The notes below the pieces were generated by a model, which saw nothing but the letters and a program-made list of their open reading frames with translations, made no database searches and was not told the DNA's origin. A stretch of 40,738 nt of DNA, taken from contig JANQOW010000159.1 of NCBI GenBank assembly GCA_028285595.1, positions 1 through 40,738 of the forward strand, given 5' to 3'. Position numbers and translations under genes: made by a program. Below, piece by piece: positions 32,990 to 40,738 of the stretch; positions within the stretch are counted from its first letter, which is position 1; every line of letters begins with the position of its first letter. The DNA comes from Hyphomicrobiales bacterium. Its GTDB lineage: Bacteria > Pseudomonadota > Alphaproteobacteria > Rhizobiales > CAJQND01.

Positions 32990-33634
32990 TTAAGCGACCA
33001 GCAGCCTTGCCACCTCGGCGCGCAGTTCGGCGATGCCGGTGCCCTTCTCCGAGGAGGTCAGATGAAGCTGCGGGTGCGCCGCCGGGCGCTTGCGCAACTG
33101 TTCCGCCGTCGCCTTGAGCAACCGGTCACGCTCGGCCTGCTTGATCTTGTCGGCCTTCGTCAGAACCACCTGATAGATGACGGCGGCTTCATCCATCAGA
33201 TCCATAATCTCAAGGTCGTTGGGTTTGATGCCGTGACGGGAATCCACCAGCACGAACACCCGCCTCAGGGTGGGCCGGCCGCGCAGATACGCTTTGATGA
33301 GCTTCTGCCAGGCGGCCACCATGGTCTTCTGGGCGCGGGCATAGCCATAGCCAGGCATATCCACCAGGTGCAGCGAGGGACCGATCTGAAAGTAGTTGAG
33401 CTCGCGGGTGCGCCCCGGCGTGTTGGAGGTGCGGGCCAGCGCCCGGCGACCGGTGAGCGCGTTCAGCAACGACGACTTGCCCACATTGGAGCGCCCGGCA
33501 AAAGCCACCTCACACGGGGCCGCCTCGGGCAATTGCGCAAGACTGGTTGCCCCCATCATGAAATCACACGGGCCGGCAAAGAGCAGCCGCCCGGCTTCAA
33601 GCTCGTCTGCGGAGAAGTCCTGATCTTCTGACAT
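32990..33634 (-). CDS. engB: ribosome biogenesis GTPase EngB/YihA (YsxC)
   Basis: A 214-residue GTPase needed for 50S subunit assembly. G1 is [10 protein letters not shown]2 NTPGRT, G3 DMPGYG and G4 TKAD, all in the order of the TrmE-Era-EngA-EngB class. The ATG at 33634 is preferred over an in-frame TTG at 33658; neither has a clear ribosome site. It starts 30 bp after the yidC stop and belongs to the same operon as yidC and argB. Confidence 0.95.
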   Translation of the reverse strand: MSEDQDFSADELEAGRLLFAGPCDFMMGATSLAQLPEAAPCEVAFAGRSNVGKSSLLNALTGRRALARTSNTPGRTRELNYFQIGPSLHLVDMPGYGYARAQKTMVAAWQKLIKAYLRGRPTLRRVFVLVDSRHGIKPNDLEIMDLMDEAAVIYQVVLTKADKIKQAERDRLLKATAEQLRKRPAAHPQLHLTSSEKGTGIAELRAEVARLLVA

Positions 33635-33664
33635 CGGGGGAACGAAGGCGCCGAGCAAGCGGGG

Positions 33665-35512
33665 CTACTCAGTTTCCTTCGCATCCTTCTTTTTAAAGAA
33701 GCTGAAGGTGTCCGACATGTTCTTCCATAGCTCCACCTCAACCCCCTGCCGGCGCATAATGACGTACTGCTGGGCCACAGACAGGGTGTTGTTCCAGGCC
33801 CAGTAGATCACCAGGCCGGCCGGGAAACTGGCCAGAAGGAAGGTGAAGAACAGCGGCATCCAGGCAAAGACCTGCGCCTGGATCGGGTCCGGCGGGGCCG
33901 GGTTCAGCTTCATCTGGATGAACATGGTGATGCCCATGATGATCGGCCATACGCCGATGATCATGAAGTCCGGAACGCCGAACGGCAACAGCCCGAATAG
34001 GTTGAAGATGGTGGTCGGATCCTTGGCCGACAGATCCTGGATCCAGCCGATAAACGGCGCATGGCGCATATCAATGGTGCCGAACAGCACCTTATAAAGC
34101 GCAAAGAAGACCGGGATTTGGATCAAGACCGGGAGACAGCCGGAGATCGGGTTCACCTTCTCCTTCTTGTACAGCTCCATCATGGCCTGCTGCTGGCGCT
34201 GGCGGTCGTCGCCAAAGCGCTCTTTGATCTTTTGCATCTCCGGCTGCAGCTTCTTCATCTTACTCATGGAGACGTAAGACTTGTTGGCCAGCGGGAAGAA
34301 CACCAGCTTGATGACAACGGTGGCCAGGATGATGGCAACGCCAAAGTTCCCCACCAGCCCGTGGAAGAACTGCAGCAGGTAGAACATGGGCTTGGTGATG
34401 AAGTAGAACCACCCCCAGTCGATCAACAGGTCGAAGTTCTGGATCTTGAACTTCTCCGCATAGCCGTCCACCAGATCCACAACCTTGGCACCGGCAAAGA
34501 GGCGGCCCTCCGTTTTGGCCGATGCGCCGGGCGCTATGGTGACCCCTTCACTGGAGAGGTAATCCACGCGGTAAATGTCTTTGCCGGCGACGGGATAGTC
34601 ACCGAAGCGGGCTTTGAGCTTTTTGCTCTGATCTGGAACCAGTACGACCGACCAATATTTGTCGGTGATGCCCAGCCAGCCGCCGGTGGATTCAAACTGC
34701 TGCGGCTTGGTCTCTTCTTGAACGTCGGAATAGTCGATCTCTTCCAGCGCACCATCCAGAACGCCCACCAAGCCTTCGTGCAGGATGAAGAACCCTTCAA
34801 TATCCGGCGTGTTGTGTCGGGTGACCTGCGCATAGGGGAAGAGGACGGCAGCCTCTGAAGAGGTGTTTTCCACCTCCCGCGCGATGGTGAACATGTAGCC
34901 GTCATCGATGGAGATGGTGCGCTTGAACGTCAGGCCCTCGCCATTGTTCCAGGTCAGGGTGACAGGGGTTTGAGGCGTCAGCTTTGCCCCGTCCGGCGCC
35001 GTCCAAACGGTGGTTGGGCCAGGCACTTTCGGTTTCGTTGTCCCGGCCGCGATCCACCCGGCATCAACGTAGAAAGGGGTCTGGGACGTCTCAGGTCCCA
35101 ACAGGGTGATCACCGGGCTGGTGGGGTCCACCCGCTCGCGGTACTGGATGAGGCGAAGATCGTCCAGCCGCGCCCCTCTGAGGTTCAAGGACCCGGACAA
35201 TAAAGGGGTTTCGATCTCAACGCGCCCAGCCGCTTTGCTGTCTTCTGCGGTGAACGTTGCACCAGGCAACGCATCTGCGCCGGGCTGAGGCACGGCCCCG
35301 TCAGGGGACGGGACGGCGGCATTCGGGGTCGCGGCGGGCGCAGAGGGCGTTCCGGTCTGGCCTTGTGTCTGTTGTTCCTGTTGCTGGGCGATTTCTGCCT
35401 GACGCTGCTGCTCGCGCATCTTCGGCAGCCCATAAAGCAGCTCCCAGGCGATGAGAACGCCGAGGGAGAGAACAAGAGCCAAAATCAGATTCTTGTTTGT
35501 GTCCTTATCCAT
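33665..35512 (-). CDS. yidC: membrane protein insertase YidC
   Basis: A 615-residue inner-membrane insertase of the Gram-negative type. The N-terminal anchor is LILALVLSLGVLIAWELLYGL, followed by a Pro/Gln/Ala-rich linker and a large periplasmic beta domain (about residues 85-360). The Oxa1-like core (about 380-590) has four or five membrane helices, starting FHGLVGNFGVAIILATVVIK and containing the cytoplasmic hairpin MSKMKKLQPEMQKIKERFGD; it ends with IPVFFALYKVLFG and a basic tail. It works with the Sec translocon or alone to insert membrane proteins. It is downstream of rnpA and upstream of engB. Confidence 0.97.
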   Translation of the reverse strand: MDKDTNKNLILALVLSLGVLIAWELLYGLPKMREQQRQAEIAQQQEQQTQGQTGTPSAPAATPNAAVPSPDGAVPQPGADALPGATFTAEDSKAAGRVEIETPLLSGSLNLRGARLDDLRLIQYRERVDPTSPVITLLGPETSQTPFYVDAGWIAAGTTKPKVPGPTTVWTAPDGAKLTPQTPVTLTWNNGEGLTFKRTISIDDGYMFTIAREVENTSSEAAVLFPYAQVTRHNTPDIEGFFILHEGLVGVLDGALEEIDYSDVQEETKPQQFESTGGWLGITDKYWSVVLVPDQSKKLKARFGDYPVAGKDIYRVDYLSSEGVTIAPGASAKTEGRLFAGAKVVDLVDGYAEKFKIQNFDLLIDWGWFYFITKPMFYLLQFFHGLVGNFGVAIILATVVIKLVFFPLANKSYVSMSKMKKLQPEMQKIKERFGDDRQRQQQAMMELYKKEKVNPISGCLPVLIQIPVFFALYKVLFGTIDMRHAPFIGWIQDLSAKDPTTIFNLFGLLPFGVPDFMIIGVWPIIMGITMFIQMKLNPAPPDPIQAQVFAWMPLFFTFLLASFPAGLVIYWAWNNTLSVAQQYVIMRRQGVEVELWKNMSDTFSFFKKKDAKETE

Positions 35513-35533
35513 CCTGCCGCCTGTGTTTGCCCT

Positions 35534-35932
35534 TTAAAGGGCACCCTCTCTCCGGTTCGTCTCCATGTGGACCTTACGGACCGCTTTGGCAAGGTCATCG
35601 CGCAACAGAGCGAAATCACGATCTATGGTCGCCTTGCGCCCGATCAGCACATAGTCAAAGCCCGGACGCCCCGCTTCCGCGAGCTCAAGCCGTGCCGCAG
35701 CGCGCAGCCGCCGCTTCACCCGGTTGCGCACAACCGCGTTGCCCACCTTCTTTGTGACCGTAAACCCAAGCCGGTGACCGGCCTCATCGCCGCGGGCGCG
35801 CGCCTGCAGCACCACACCGCGCTGGGCCGAATGGGCCGCGCGGGCCGCCGCCAGGAAATCGGCGCGCCGGCGGATGGTGACAGGCTTGTACTGAGTGGAC
35901 TGGGGCACGGTCTTGGAGGCCGGCATCTGCAT
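35534..35932 (-). CDS. rnpA: ribonuclease P protein component
   Basis: A 132-residue basic protein, the protein subunit of RNase P for tRNA 5' processing. [26 protein letters not shown] carries the RNR motif that binds the pre-tRNA leader, and the remaining pattern is normal; the N-terminal 15-20 residues are longer than usual, so ATG at 35932 or the next ATG at 35926 are equally possible. It begins 43 bp after rpmH and ends 21 bp before yidC. Confidence 0.95.
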   Translation of the reverse strand: MQMPASKTVPQSTQYKPVTIRRRADFLAAARAAHSAQRGVVLQARARGDEAGHRLGFTVTKKVGNAVVRNRVKRRLRAAARLELAEAGRPGFDYVLIGRKATIDRDFALLRDDLAKAVRKVHMETNRREGAL

Positions 35933-35975
35933 GTGAACCCGGCCCTTCAGGCCGGCCTTGCGTTAACAAAAACGG

Positions 35976-36110
35976 CTACGCTGACAGACGCTTACGGCCT
36001 TTTGACCGGCGCCGTGACAACACTTTGCGGCCCCCTTTGGTGGCCTTGCGGGCCATAAATCCATGACGGCGTTTACGAACCAGCCGGCTCGGTTGAAAAG
36101 TTCTCTTCAC
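35976..36110 (-). CDS. rpmH: 50S ribosomal protein L34
   Basis: A 44-residue, very basic protein whose translation reads [20 protein letters not shown] and continues through a [11 protein letters not shown] segment to KRLSA, as in L34 of other bacteria. The start is GTG at 36110 with GGAGAAGA a few bases upstream. It is too short for routine gene-length filters. It leads the rpmH-rnpA-yidC-engB-argB-HAD operon. Confidence 0.98.
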   Translation of the reverse strand: MKRTFQPSRLVRKRRHGFMARKATKGGRKVLSRRRSKGRKRLSA

Positions 36111-36448
36111 GGGTCTTCTCCATGAGTTTCGGCGTCTTGGGGCACTGTCCCCTTCGCCATGCCGCGAACATCAGCAAAAAGCCGAACAAAATTGCCCGGC
36201 AGGCTCAAATTCCGGCGAGTGATCCAGATCGTGCGGGCTTATAGGGAGAAGAGGGCCTAAAGTCAATCAATCCCAGCGAAATCCCTTGCATTTTCCCAGC
36301 CATGGTCATGTCACTTCTGCTGACGTATCATCACTTCCGCTTGAGAGGGTATTTTCCGTACACGATCTTTGCGTATTTTGGCATCACGATGCGGCCTGGA
36401 TGCGAGACCGGCCAGCTGGTGGTGCGGGGGCACTGGAGATGACGAAGC
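36111..36448. other. 338-bp divergent intergenic region
   Basis: This region separates rpmH from the TVP38-family gene. It holds the rpmH promoter described separately. I found no other gene, no terminator and no clear promoter for the TVP38 gene; a loose TTGAGA box lies near 36344. No DnaA-box cluster was found, so there is no sign of a replication origin here. Confidence 0.6.
36238..36266 (-). promoter_or_regulatory. near-consensus sigma-70 promoter of rpmH
   Basis: On the minus strand TTGACT (36266-36261), a 17-nt spacer and TATAAG (36243-36238) differ from consensus at only two positions. It directs transcription toward rpmH, with a start near 36231 and a leader of about 120 nt. It probably drives the whole rpmH-rnpA-yidC-engB-argB-HAD transcript. 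No other strong promoter match was seen within that operon. Confidence 0.75.
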
Positions 36449-37249
36449 ATGGATAACGGTACAGAGACCAAGACAGGCGATGCAAACGAGGCCGCGCCTG
36501 GCTTTTTAAAGCGGTGGGGGCCGATCTTTGCGATCGTCGCGGCAGCCTTGATTGTCTATCTGAACGGCTGGCATGAGTATCTCAGCCTGTCCAAAGTCGC
36601 GGAAAACCGGGAGTTCCTGCAAGGTTATGTGAGCTCCAATCTGGCGCTGTCGGTTCTGATCTTTGCGGCCATTTACATCGCTGTGGTGGCCTTTTCCCTG
36701 CCCGGCGGGGCCGCCGCCACGATCACCGGGGGCTTCCTGTTTGGCTGGCTGCTGGGCGGGATTGTGACCGTTTTCGCTGCAACTCTGGGCGCAACCCTTC
36801 TGTTCCTGGCGGCCAGAACCTCCTTAGGTGAAGCGCTCCGCGCCAAAACGGGTGCGACCTTGCAGAAGCTGGCCGACGGCTTTCAGGAGAACGCGCTGAG
36901 CTATCTTTTGTTCTTAAGGCTGGTGCCGGTCTTTCCCTTCTGGCTGGTCAATCTGGCACCCGCTTTCCTAGGTGTTCCCTTGGGCACCTATATCATCGCG
37001 ACGTTTGTGGGTATTATTCCTGGAACGTTTGCTTTTGCATTTCTCGGATCTGGTTTAGGCAGTGTCATTGATGCGCAGAAAGCGGCGAATGATGCCTGCA
37101 TTGCAGAAAAAGGACCTGAGGCCTGCCCATTTTCGATCGATCCGGGCTCTCTGGTCACCAAAGAGCTGCTGCTGGCGTTCGCCGCCCTCGGGGTTGTGGC
37201 CATCTTGCCCGTGATCATCCAAAAGGTGCGTGGGCGCAAAGCGGCGTAA
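36449..37249 (+). CDS. TVP38/TMEM64-family (VTT-domain) membrane protein
   Basis: A 266-residue membrane protein with about six hydrophobic segments. GGFLFGWLLGGIVTVFAATLG and LLFLRLVPVFPFWLVNLAP are the conserved re-entrant motifs of the VTT/DedA-like fold, which contains putative lipid scramblases and transporters. A Cys-containing loop (AANDACIAEKGPEACPF) lies before the last helix. It is 28 bp upstream of the mercuric-reductase-like gene. The two families are found beside each other, or even fused, in several bacteria, which suggests a joint membrane-redox or membrane-lipid role; this is inference. Confidence 0.87.
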   Translation: MDNGTETKTGDANEAAPGFLKRWGPIFAIVAAALIVYLNGWHEYLSLSKVAENREFLQGYVSSNLALSVLIFAAIYIAVVAFSLPGGAAATITGGFLFGWLLGGIVTVFAATLGATLLFLAARTSLGEALRAKTGATLQKLADGFQENALSYLLFLRLVPVFPFWLVNLAPAFLGVPLGTYIIATFVGIIPGTFAFAFLGSGLGSVIDAQKAANDACIAEKGPEACPFSIDPGSLVTKELLLAFAALGVVAILPVIIQKVRGRKAA

Positions 37250-37277
37250 GCTTGACGATTTTGACCAAGGACACTTC

Positions 37278-38702
37278 ATGAGCGAAACATCCAAGTATGA
37301 TCTGTGCGTCATTGGCGGCGGATCGGGCGGGCTTTCGGTTGCAGCGGCCTCCGCCCAACTGGGCGCCTCGGTGGTGCTGCTGGAAAGCGGCAAGATGGGC
37401 GGCGACTGCCTGAACTATGGCTGTGTGCCCTCCAAAGCGCTCATTGCCGCCGGCAAGGCCGCTTACGCTCAGTCTCATTCGGCCAAATATGGCGTGGCGC
37501 CGGTGACGCCGAAGGTGGATTTTGAGCAGGTCCACCGGCACATTCATGGGGTTATCGCCTCAATTGAACCTCTGGATTCCCAGGAACGGTTCGAGGGCCT
37601 GGGCGTGCGCGTGATCCGCGAGCCGGGGCGCTTCAAAAGCGCCAAGATCCTCACTGTCGGGGACGAAGAGATCAAAGCGCGGAAGTTCGTTGTGGCCACA
37701 GGCTCTTCACCCGGCACACCGCCTATTCCGGGCCTTGACCAGGTGCCCTACCTCACCAACGAAACGGTTTTCAACAACACCAAGCTGCCGAAGGATCTGA
37801 TCATTATCGGTGGCGGCCCCATCGGCATGGAGATGGCCCAGGCCCATGCCCGCCTGGGCTCGAACGTGACCCTTTTGGAGGCCTTCACGCCGTTGGGCAA
37901 GGATGATCCCGAGCTGACCAAGTTCGTGCTCAACCAGGTGATCGAAGACGGGGTTCGGATTCTTTCCGGCATTAAAATCAACAACGTGGCCCAGACCAAG
38001 GACGGCTATGCCTTGGAGTGCGAATATCGCGGAAAGGCGCAGACCATCACCGGCACGACCTTGCTGGTGGCCGCCGGGCGCGTGCCCAATGTTGAGGGGC
38101 TGGATCTGGAGCGGGCCGGCATCGAATATTCAAAGCGCGGCATCAAGGTGGACAAGCATATGCGCACCACCAACAAGAACGTCTACGCCATCGGCGATGT
38201 GGCGGGCGGCCTGCAGTTCACCCACATGGCCAACTATCATGCCGGCCTGGTGGTGCGCAGCGCCTTGTTCCCGTTACGCGCCAAGGAGAGCACGGGCCAC
38301 ATCCCCTGGGTCACCTACACCGATCCCGAGCTCGCCAATATCGGCCTCACCGAAGAGCAGGCCAAGGAAGAGCACGGCGACATTCGCATCCTGCGCTGGC
38401 CGTTTGCGGAAAACGACCGGGCGCAGGCCGAACGCAAAACTCTGGGGCTGGTGAAGGTGATCATCACGCCGAAGGGCAAGATTCTGGGCGCCGGCATTGT
38501 GGGCCCCAGTGCCGGAGAATTGATCCATGTGTGGTCGCTCGCCATCTCCTCAGGCCTTAATATACGGGCGTTTACGGGATATGTGGTACCCTATCCCACG
38601 CTTGGCGAAGTGAGCAAACGCGCCGCCATCACTCACTATGCGGGCCTTGCGGAAAACAAGTGGGTGCAGATGGCCATGAAAGTGCGCAAATGGCTCGGAT
38701 GA
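37278..38702 (+). CDS. FAD-dependent pyridine nucleotide-disulfide oxidoreductase, MerA-like
   Basis: A 474-residue flavoprotein of the dihydrolipoamide dehydrogenase/mercuric reductase group. GGGSGGLSVAAASAQLG is the FAD dinucleotide loop, GGDCLNYGCVPSKAL holds the redox disulfide (Cys44, Cys49), IIGGGPIGMEMAQAHARLG is the NAD(P)H-binding site, and YAIGDVAG binds FAD. At the C-terminus the usual HPTxxE catalytic motif of lipoamide dehydrogenase is YPTLGE, so the active-site His is missing and the enzyme should not be a true lipoamide dehydrogenase. No second Cys pair of MerA type is at the C-terminus, so mercury is also not supported. Start: ATG at 37278. The electron acceptor is unknown. 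Confidence 0.88.
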   Translation: MSETSKYDLCVIGGGSGGLSVAAASAQLGASVVLLESGKMGGDCLNYGCVPSKALIAAGKAAYAQSHSAKYGVAPVTPKVDFEQVHRHIHGVIASIEPLDSQERFEGLGVRVIREPGRFKSAKILTVGDEEIKARKFVVATGSSPGTPPIPGLDQVPYLTNETVFNNTKLPKDLIIIGGGPIGMEMAQAHARLGSNVTLLEAFTPLGKDDPELTKFVLNQVIEDGVRILSGIKINNVAQTKDGYALECEYRGKAQTITGTTLLVAAGRVPNVEGLDLERAGIEYSKRGIKVDKHMRTTNKNVYAIGDVAGGLQFTHMANYHAGLVVRSALFPLRAKESTGHIPWVTYTDPELANIGLTEEQAKEEHGDIRILRWPFAENDRAQAERKTLGLVKVIITPKGKILGAGIVGPSAGELIHVWSLAISSGLNIRAFTGYVVPYPTLGEVSKRAAITHYAGLAENKWVQMAMKVRKWLG

Positions 38703-38738
38703 GTGTGCTGCGGCTCAGACCGCTGAACGTAAGGAACG

Positions 38739-40250
38739 TTGGCTAACTTGGACCAAAGAGCCGAACCTGAACGCCCCATTGAAGGTGAAAGCGCGCCAGC
38801 GTTGGCGCCGCGCACGGGCTATTTGCGCGGGCTGTCCACCAAGCTCCTGGCGCTCACCATATTGTTTGTGATGCTGGGAGAGGTGCTGATCTTCGTGCCG
38901 TCCATTGCGAAGTTCCGCATCGACTGGCTGCAAGACCGCCTGTCGAGCGCCAAGATCGCCTCGCTTGTGCTGGAAGCCGCTCCCGACAACATGGTGCCAG
39001 ATTCCCTGCGCACACAAATTCTGGAGAGCGCCGGCGCTGTGGCCGTTGCCTTCAAGCGGGGGGAACAACGCTTGCTGCTGCTCAAGCCCAACACCTCCAT
39101 AAACGTGGAGAAGCATTTCGATTTGCGCACCACATCGGGCATGCGCGCCATCATGGATGCCTTCGATGCCCTGTTCGCCGGCAATGGGCGGATCATCCGG
39201 GTGATCGGCAGCAACGACATGCCCGACATCGAGTTCATGGAGATCGTGCTGGACGAGACACCTCTTCGCATGGCCATGATCCAGTTCGGCTTCAATATCC
39301 TGGCCCTGTCGATTGTCCTGTCTCTGCTGGTGGCCACCAGCGTCTTCCTGTCGCTCAATTGGGTGATGGTGCGGCCGATGCGCCGGATCACCATGAACAT
39401 GCTGCGGTTCTCGGAAAACCCTGAGGATGCCAGCCGGGTGATTCACCCGTCCATGCGCCAGGACGAGATCGGCACCGCGGAGCGCGAGCTGCAGAACATG
39501 CAGGAAGAAATGGTGCATATGCTGCAACAGAAGACCCGTCTGGCGGCCCTGGGTCTGGCGGTGAGCAAGATCAGCCATGACCTGCGCAACATGCTGGCCT
39601 CTGCCCAACTGATCTCCGACCGGCTGATCCTGATCGATGATCCCACGGTGAAGAAATTTGCCCCCAAACTGATCATGTCCCTGGACCGGGCCATCGATTT
39701 CTGCGCCCAAACCCTGAAATATGGCCGCGCCCAGGAAGCCCCGCCACGGCGCGACCATTTCTTCCTGAGGATGATCGTGGACGACGCGATCGACGCCACG
39801 GCCCCGCAAACCTCCCACAAGGTGGTGCTTTTCAACGACGTGCCCCAGGATGTGAAGATCGACGCGGACCGCGAACACATTTTCAGGATCCTCACCAATC
39901 TGATGCGCAACTCCGTGGAAGCCCTGCAGGAGCACGTTGCCGCGAATGACACAGAGGGCGAGATCCGTCTCAACGCCTGGCGGGAAGACGACACCGTGAC
40001 CATTGAGGTGCGCGACAACGGCCCCGGGGTGCCCGAAAAGGCCCGAGCACATCTGTTTGAAGCCTTTCAGGGCTCCGTACGGGCCGGCGGCACGGGCCTC
40101 GGCTTGGCGATCGCCTCTGAGCTGGCGCGCGCCCATGGCGGCAAGGTGGAGCTGAAAGACCGCCCCCAGGGCGCCCATTTCTGGGTGATCATTCCGGACC
40201 GGTCAGAAGAAAGCTCCGACGGCCGGCGCGGCGAATTGGAGATGGCGTAG
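38739..40250 (+). CDS. membrane-bound sensor histidine kinase
   Basis: A 503-residue two-component sensor. There are two membrane segments (LLALTILFVMLGEVLIFV and FNILALSIVLSLLVATSVFL) with an extracytoplasmic part of about 150 residues between, then a HAMP-like linker. The phosphorylated His280 lies in KISHDLRNMLASAQ. The HATPase domain is complete: N box LTNLMRNSVEAL, G1 EVRDNGPGVP, G2 GGTGLGLAIASEL. Start: TTG at 38739 with AAGGAA just ahead. No response regulator gene is adjacent, so the partner is unknown. The signal domain has no family I recognise. Confidence 0.9.
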   Translation: MANLDQRAEPERPIEGESAPALAPRTGYLRGLSTKLLALTILFVMLGEVLIFVPSIAKFRIDWLQDRLSSAKIASLVLEAAPDNMVPDSLRTQILESAGAVAVAFKRGEQRLLLLKPNTSINVEKHFDLRTTSGMRAIMDAFDALFAGNGRIIRVIGSNDMPDIEFMEIVLDETPLRMAMIQFGFNILALSIVLSLLVATSVFLSLNWVMVRPMRRITMNMLRFSENPEDASRVIHPSMRQDEIGTAERELQNMQEEMVHMLQQKTRLAALGLAVSKISHDLRNMLASAQLISDRLILIDDPTVKKFAPKLIMSLDRAIDFCAQTLKYGRAQEAPPRRDHFFLRMIVDDAIDATAPQTSHKVVLFNDVPQDVKIDADREHIFRILTNLMRNSVEALQEHVAANDTEGEIRLNAWREDDTVTIEVRDNGPGVPEKARAHLFEAFQGSVRAGGTGLGLAIASELARAHGGKVELKDRPQGAHFWVIIPDRSEESSDGRRGELEMA

Positions 40251-40276
40251 AGGGCTCTGAACCATTGGCGCGCCCC

Positions 40277-40350
40277 GCGTCCTTGCGAACGCGAGGACCT
40301 TCTCAGCCAAAGGACACATGTGAGCTATGGGCCCTCGCGTTCGCAAGGGC
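40277..40350. repeat. dispersed inverted repeat, copy B
   Basis: CCTTGCGAACGCGAGG (40281-40296) and CCTCGCGTTCGCAAGG (40333-40348) form a perfect 16-bp hairpin. Read on the minus strand, it is the same element as copy A at 31029-31099: the loop words CCATAGCTC (40330-40322) and GCTGAGAAGGTC (40307-40296) are identical, and four stem pairs differ in both arms at once. It lies in the convergent gap between the histidine kinase and the gamma-glutamyltransferase genes, the same type of site as copy A. Confidence 0.85.
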
Positions 40351-40367
40351 GCAGTGTACACTACACC

Positions 40368-40738
40368 TCACTCAACCCGAACCACCGTCCCCTCACGGCG
40401 TGGATCTGCGCCACCATCCAGGCCGTCTGCCGTCACGCGGATGCCATGCAGGCCGCTGTTGAGGCTGCGGATTTGCACCTGGTGACCACGCTTCTCAAGC
40501 TGGCGGGCGAGCTTCGCTGCGCTGGTGCCTTTTTCCAGATCCGTCTTTCCGTTCCGGTTGATATGGTGTGGTAGATTGATCGCGTCTTGCGCCGAAAGGT
40601 TCCAGTCCATCAGCCCGATCATGGCCTTTGTGACGAAGCCGATAATCCGGCTGCCCCCCGGAGAGCCGATGGCCGCAAACAGCTCGCCGGACGGCTTCAG
40701 GATCAGGCTGGGGCTCATGGACGAGCGCGGCCGCTTGC
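40368..40738 (-). CDS. gamma-glutamyltransferase, C-terminal part; upstream portion beyond the right edge
   Basis: About 123 codons of the small-subunit end of a gamma-glutamyltranspeptidase are visible. KRPRSSMSPSL contains the Ser-Ser pair that lines the active site, and AAIGSPGGSRIIGF contains the two oxyanion-hole glycines; further on, NSGLHGIRVTADGLDGGADPRREG is the usual C-terminus. The catalytic Thr and the large subunit are outside the window. These enzymes are exported and cleave glutathione and other gamma-glutamyl compounds. It converges on the histidine kinase gene with repeat B in between. Confidence 0.93.
   Translation of the reverse strand, partial: KRPRSSMSPSLILKPSGELFAAIGSPGGSRIIGFVTKAMIGLMDWNLSAQDAINLPHHINRNGKTDLEKGTSAAKLARQLEKRGHQVQIRSLNSGLHGIRVTADGLDGGADPRREGTVVRVE

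Noticed and set aside
36111-36448. Replication origin near rpmH
   Set aside because: rpmH adjoins oriC in many bacteria, but no DnaA boxes, dnaA gene or AT-rich unwinding element are seen here.
37278-38702. True mercuric reductase or lipoamide dehydrogenase
   Set aside because: No C-terminal Cys pair, no mer genes nearby, and the catalytic His of lipoamide dehydrogenase is replaced by Tyr.
38715-40178. 487-codon open frame on the minus strand
   Set aside because: It is antisense to the histidine kinase, is His/Gln/Arg-rich and matches nothing.

Overview
The window looks like a chromosomal segment of an alphaproteobacterium, most probably of the Hyphomicrobiales (Rhizobiales) or a close relative. 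The basis is GC-rich coding sequence on both strands plus two gene blocks whose order I know from that group: rpmH-rnpA-yidC-engB-argB-HAD nucleotidase next to dapD-DUF805-dapE, and def-fmt-truA. There is one tRNA gene, tRNA-Gly(CCC). I see no rRNA, CRISPR array, insertion sequence, integrase or transposase. No database search could be run; family names come from motifs read in the translations.

Layout. 1-5.1 kb: a CHASE2-domain sensor protein cut by the left edge, a Crp-type regulator, and two secreted c-type cytochromes. A perfect TGTGA-N6-TCACA palindrome lies upstream of the larger cytochrome. 5.2-7.8 kb: an HpaB-type flavin monooxygenase, a cupin and a DUF2848 protein, probably a small catabolic unit. 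7.9-10.9 kb: a three-gene module with an N-terminal deoxyribosyltransferase/TIR-like plus TRAFs-binding (ASK1-like) protein, a patatin-like phospholipase and a small PGDYG-like protein. Its logic is that of an immune or conflict system. 10.9-20.3 kb: seven overlapping or tightly packed minus-strand genes encoding class I HMG-CoA reductase, a UbiA prenyltransferase, a rifampicin-phosphotransferase-like dikinase, a BtaA-like DUF3419 aminocarboxypropyl transferase, a phytol/dolichol-kinase-like membrane protein, a GNAT-like protein and an OleC-like AMP ligase. Together they look like an undescribed isoprenoid or lipid biosynthetic pathway.

20.4-31.0 kb: tRNA-Gly, dodecin, a radical SAM protein, def-fmt-truA, the lysine/peptidoglycan block dapD-DUF805-dapE-membrane protein, a LOG-family protein, then a ureohydrolase, a DUF1194 protein and an amidinohydrolase-type enzyme that suggest guanidino-compound metabolism. 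31.2-36.3 kb: the ribosome, RNase P and membrane-insertion operon, driven by a near-consensus promoter ahead of rpmH. 36.4-40.7 kb: a TVP38-family membrane protein, a mercuric-reductase-like flavoprotein, a sensor histidine kinase without a neighbouring regulator, and the C-terminal end of a gamma-glutamyltransferase cut by the right edge.

The two best candidates for something undescribed are the 7.9-10.9 kb patatin module and the 10.9-20.3 kb seven-gene operon, which converge on each other with a 4-bp overlap of their last genes. A third item is a dispersed inverted repeat present twice, each time between convergent genes, with four covarying stem pairs.
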